From Candidatus Equimonas faecalis (GTDB taxonomy: Bacteria > Bacteroidota > Bacteroidia > Bacteroidales > Bacteroidaceae): a stretch of DNA of 64,000 nucleotides. The stretch spans positions 1 to 64,000 of the forward strand of contig JAGHRT010000004.1 of NCBI GenBank assembly GCA_018066245.1. The letters run 5' to 3'. Positions 61,756 through 64,000 of this stretch are shown one piece after another (position 1 is the stretch's first letter; the number at the start of each line of letters is the position of its first letter). The translations under genes were made by a program, and so were the position numbers. The notes under the pieces are model-generated. The model made no database searches and was not told the origin of the DNA. It saw only the letters and a list, made by a program, of their open reading frames with translations.

Positions 61756-64000
61756 TTACTTACCGATATACTTCTTGCCGTTCATGATGTAAATCTGGCC
61801 CTTCCGGATGTTCGTCACCTTCTGGCCTTTCAGGTCGTAGATGTTTTTGTCTGCGCTTTCGTTTTCGCACGAAGTTATCCCCGTGGTGCCGTCCTCGTCA
61901 TCGCCCAGCACCACATAATTGATCATGGCTCTGGTGCTGGCAGAACTTTCGGAATTGGGATAATATCTATCATAGCCATCCCTCGGGGTGATAGTCATGT
62001 AGAAGCGTTGGGGCTTCAGGCTTCCCGAGGCCATCTGGCGGAAGGTGCCGTTCTTGTCCAACGTGTACCAGTTGCCATGCTCCTTCGGCGTGTCGGTGCC
62101 GTAGAAGGTGTAGGTGTCGTAGGCCGACTGGATGGACAAAGGCTGATAATTACTATTATTCTTAAGCCACATTTCTGAAAATATAAACTGTAATTCACTG
62201 TGGCCCTCCTTGGCGCGGATGACATACACGGTGTTCCCTTCCATCTTGGCACCATCCTTCAGTTTCCTGAAAGCCACAAACTCCTCGCCCTCGTCATTAA
62301 ACAATATACCGGCCACCTCGGCGGCATCAAACTGGCTGTTGTCCACTATGGTGCGGAACGGCTCGTGCCAGCACTGCCATACGCCTTCCGGCAGAGTGCG
62401 GCTATAGTTTACTTTTCCTTTGAAACGAACTGACACAGCATCAGACGGCAGATGATATTCTGTCGCATCAGGCCATTCTATATCCGGAGCAATCTCGTCG
62501 AAATAACTGTATTCATATAAGGAAGGGCCTACACTCTTGCCCCTTGTCAGTATATATAGTTTATTGCCAATTTCCAGACAAGGGTTATAGCTGCGAATTT
62601 CGTTCAAAAAATCATTGACGATAGCCTCTATTTCCTCTATTGTTTCAGCACCAATTATTTTATCGTGGTATTTCTGAAAATACTCATCTGACGAAATATA
62701 TAAAAGGATTGTGTTTTTGGCCTCTTCTCTTTTTGCATTAACGTCTTTATATTTAGCAACGTAGTCCTGAACCTCTTTGACTATAGCTTCGATTTCCTCT
62801 ACGCTTTGAGCTTTCTCAATCCGGTCTATGTATTGACTTTGCAGAGGGGAAGTATAAATAGAGAGTTCAAGCCAGAAAAGTGAATGAACTGTCGCTTTAG
62901 CCTCTTCTCTTTTGGCTTTAAGCGCAATAATGTAGTCTTGAATGTAGTCTTGAACCTCTTTGACTATAGCCTCTATTTCCTCTACGCTTTGAGCTTTTCC
63001 AATCCGTTCTATGTATTGACTTTGCAGAGGGGAACTATAAATAGAGAGCTTAAGCCAGAAGAGTGAACGAACTGCCTCTTTGGATCCTGCCTGAAACAAA
63101 TTCTTAAATTCATTGTATTCATTGAGCATCGTCTCTATGTCTGTGGTGCTATCAACGGCCTCTTTAATTGCGGCCAAACTTGCTTTGTCGGCATTCGAAA
63201 GAGGCACATCAGTGTTTAAGGCTTTTTCAATATGAGCGAGAATCTCACTCTTGATATTTGTCTGGCTAAACACATTGGTGTAGCCGGCCGCCGTATAGCT
63301 TTCCACGGTTCCCTCCGGTACTAATAGCGCCGTGCCGCTTATCTCACTATTAGCAAAGGGATATATTGTCGTATATGTGGGCGGTGTAGCCCCAAGGAAG
63401 CGAGCATAGAGCAATTTTTTGCAATTGCCAAAACAATTAGGACCTATTTCTTTTAAACTACTCGGCAGAGTAATAGAAGTTAGAGCTACTCCATAAAATG
63501 CCTGTGAGCCAATAGACTCCACATCATTAGGAATTTCAATGGAAGTAAGATTGTCACAATCCATAAACGCATAATCCCCAATGCACGTGAGTTTCCTGTC
63601 AAACGTGATAATGCCTTTGCCGTCCTGATAGACATTGCTCACGATGGTGGCATCGCCAAAGTGGTCTGCATATTGCGGATTCACCACATTGCTATCGGAT
63701 GAGGTATACCCAATAGTTCGGAGCTCTTCCACCGTAGGCAACTTGTGGAAGGGACGGATGGCGCAATCGGTATATTCGGATTCATTACGATTGTCAGCGC
63801 CATACGAGAAGTTGCCACTATTGTCAAAGGAGAAGCCGTATATATAACACGTCCAGTAATCCCCCCAGTTTGTTCTCTTTGACGACACATAGTCGCCCTT
63901 ATAACCGCCGCTGACAAACCTGCATGGAAGGTACAGAGTTGCCGTTTCCGTGACTTCCCATTTCACGCAATGATAAGCATTATATTGAGTGAGATGGCTC
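61756..64000 (-). CDS. BspA-like protein, 5' end beyond the window
   Basis: The frame is open to the right edge, so the start is missing; about 748 residues are visible. In order: a beta-rich segment (HCVKWEVTETATLYLPCRF), a few BspA-type LRR units (CIGDYAFMDCDNLTSIEIP, LPSSLKEIGPNCFGNCKKL), then three helical repeats of about 55-60 residues around AQSVEEIEAIVKEVQDY, the first two nearly identical. A C-terminal beta module (WQCWHEPFRTIV..., SLKPQRFYMTITPRDG) is homologous in layout to that of the BspA-like protein at 47-4135, and the tail is YDLKGQKV...MNGKKYIGK. It probably acts at the cell surface in adhesion; the ligand is unknown. Confidence 0.82.
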   Translation of the reverse strand, partial: SHLTQYNAYHCVKWEVTETATLYLPCRFVSGGYKGDYVSSKRTNWGDYWTCYIYGFSFDNSGNFSYGADNRNESEYTDCAIRPFHKLPTVEELRTIGYTSSDSNVVNPQYADHFGDATIVSNVYQDGKGIITFDRKLTCIGDYAFMDCDNLTSIEIPNDVESIGSQAFYGVALTSITLPSSLKEIGPNCFGNCKKLLYARFLGATPPTYTTIYPFANSEISGTALLVPEGTVESYTAAGYTNVFSQTNIKSEILAHIEKALNTDVPLSNADKASLAAIKEAVDSTTDIETMLNEYNEFKNLFQAGSKEAVRSLFWLKLSIYSSPLQSQYIERIGKAQSVEEIEAIVKEVQDYIQDYIIALKAKREEAKATVHSLFWLELSIYTSPLQSQYIDRIEKAQSVEEIEAIVKEVQDYVAKYKDVNAKREEAKNTILLYISSDEYFQKYHDKIIGAETIEEIEAIVNDFLNEIRSYNPCLEIGNKLYILTRGKSVGPSLYEYSYFDEIAPDIEWPDATEYHLPSDAVSVRFKGKVNYSRTLPEGVWQCWHEPFRTIVDNSQFDAAEVAGILFNDEGEEFVAFRKLKDGAKMEGNTVYVIRAKEGHSELQFIFSEMWLKNNSNYQPLSIQSAYDTYTFYGTDTPKEHGNWYTLDKNGTFRQMASGSLKPQRFYMTITPRDGYDRYYPNSESSASTRAMINYVVLGDDEDGTTGITSCENESADKNIYDLKGQKVTNIRKGQIYIMNGKKYIGK

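Overview
The window looks like a chromosomal segment of a host-associated member of the order Bacteroidales, most likely Prevotellaceae or a close relative. The evidence is the promoter type (TTTG-N20-TAnnTTTG ahead of several genes), BspA-like leucine-rich-repeat proteins, families largely restricted to Bacteroidetes (DUF4494, DUF4421, DUF4827), and a common short C-terminal motif (DLxGxxV...NGKK) on the large secreted proteins. Most of the DNA is visibly G+C-rich, so long antisense open frames are common and were discarded.

Layout. 1-4774 (minus): a 1362-residue BspA-like protein with cohesin-like, dockerin and second cohesin-like modules, preceded by an unrecognised 208-residue gene. 4775-6430: an A+T-richer accessory stretch with about 940 bp of non-coding DNA and a PIN-domain toxin/antitoxin pair. 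6456-10374 (minus): dapA, a ClpC-type unfoldase and DUF4494. 10613-17055 (minus): a probable operon of an rluA-family gene, DUF4421, trpS, serS, an N-acyltransferase and a BadF-type kinase. 17115-18757: a Sel1 lipoprotein between two copies of a composite intergenic repeat. 18797-31022 (plus): dnaG, a TamB-like giant, a lipid kinase, transketolase, rpiB, HU, a 29-residue mS38/bS22-like protein and RNase E/G, closed by a strong bidirectional terminator. 31273-33058 (minus): envelope lipoproteins and a small membrane protein. 33322-39176 (plus): a Gly/Arg/Ser-rich exported protein, an OmpP1/FadL-type barrel, a U32 peptidase, a zinc-ribbon membrane protein and queH. 39394-39464: tRNA-Gln.

The most notable part is 39670-51790: a two-module non-ribosomal peptide synthetase (C-A-T-C-A-T-R) whose terminal reductase predicts release of a peptide aldehyde or its cyclised product. 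It is followed 43 bp later by a secreted GH85 endo-beta-N-acetylglucosaminidase. Tandem arrays with a 22-bp period and a TATAC core lie on both sides of this pair, and a related array lies at 32100-32204. In all three places the array reads in the direction of the gene downstream.

51780-57507 (plus) holds a glycosyltransferase, prmA, folA, a ComEA-like protein, pgeF, a YqiA-like hydrolase and a DUF1460 amidase-like protein. 57628-64000 (minus) holds a secreted M60-like (mucin-type) metallopeptidase, a 56-residue peptide gene and a second BspA-like protein cut by the window end. Together the GH85, M60 and BspA-like proteins suggest life on host glycoproteins, and the NRPS product may act in the same niche; that last link is inference.
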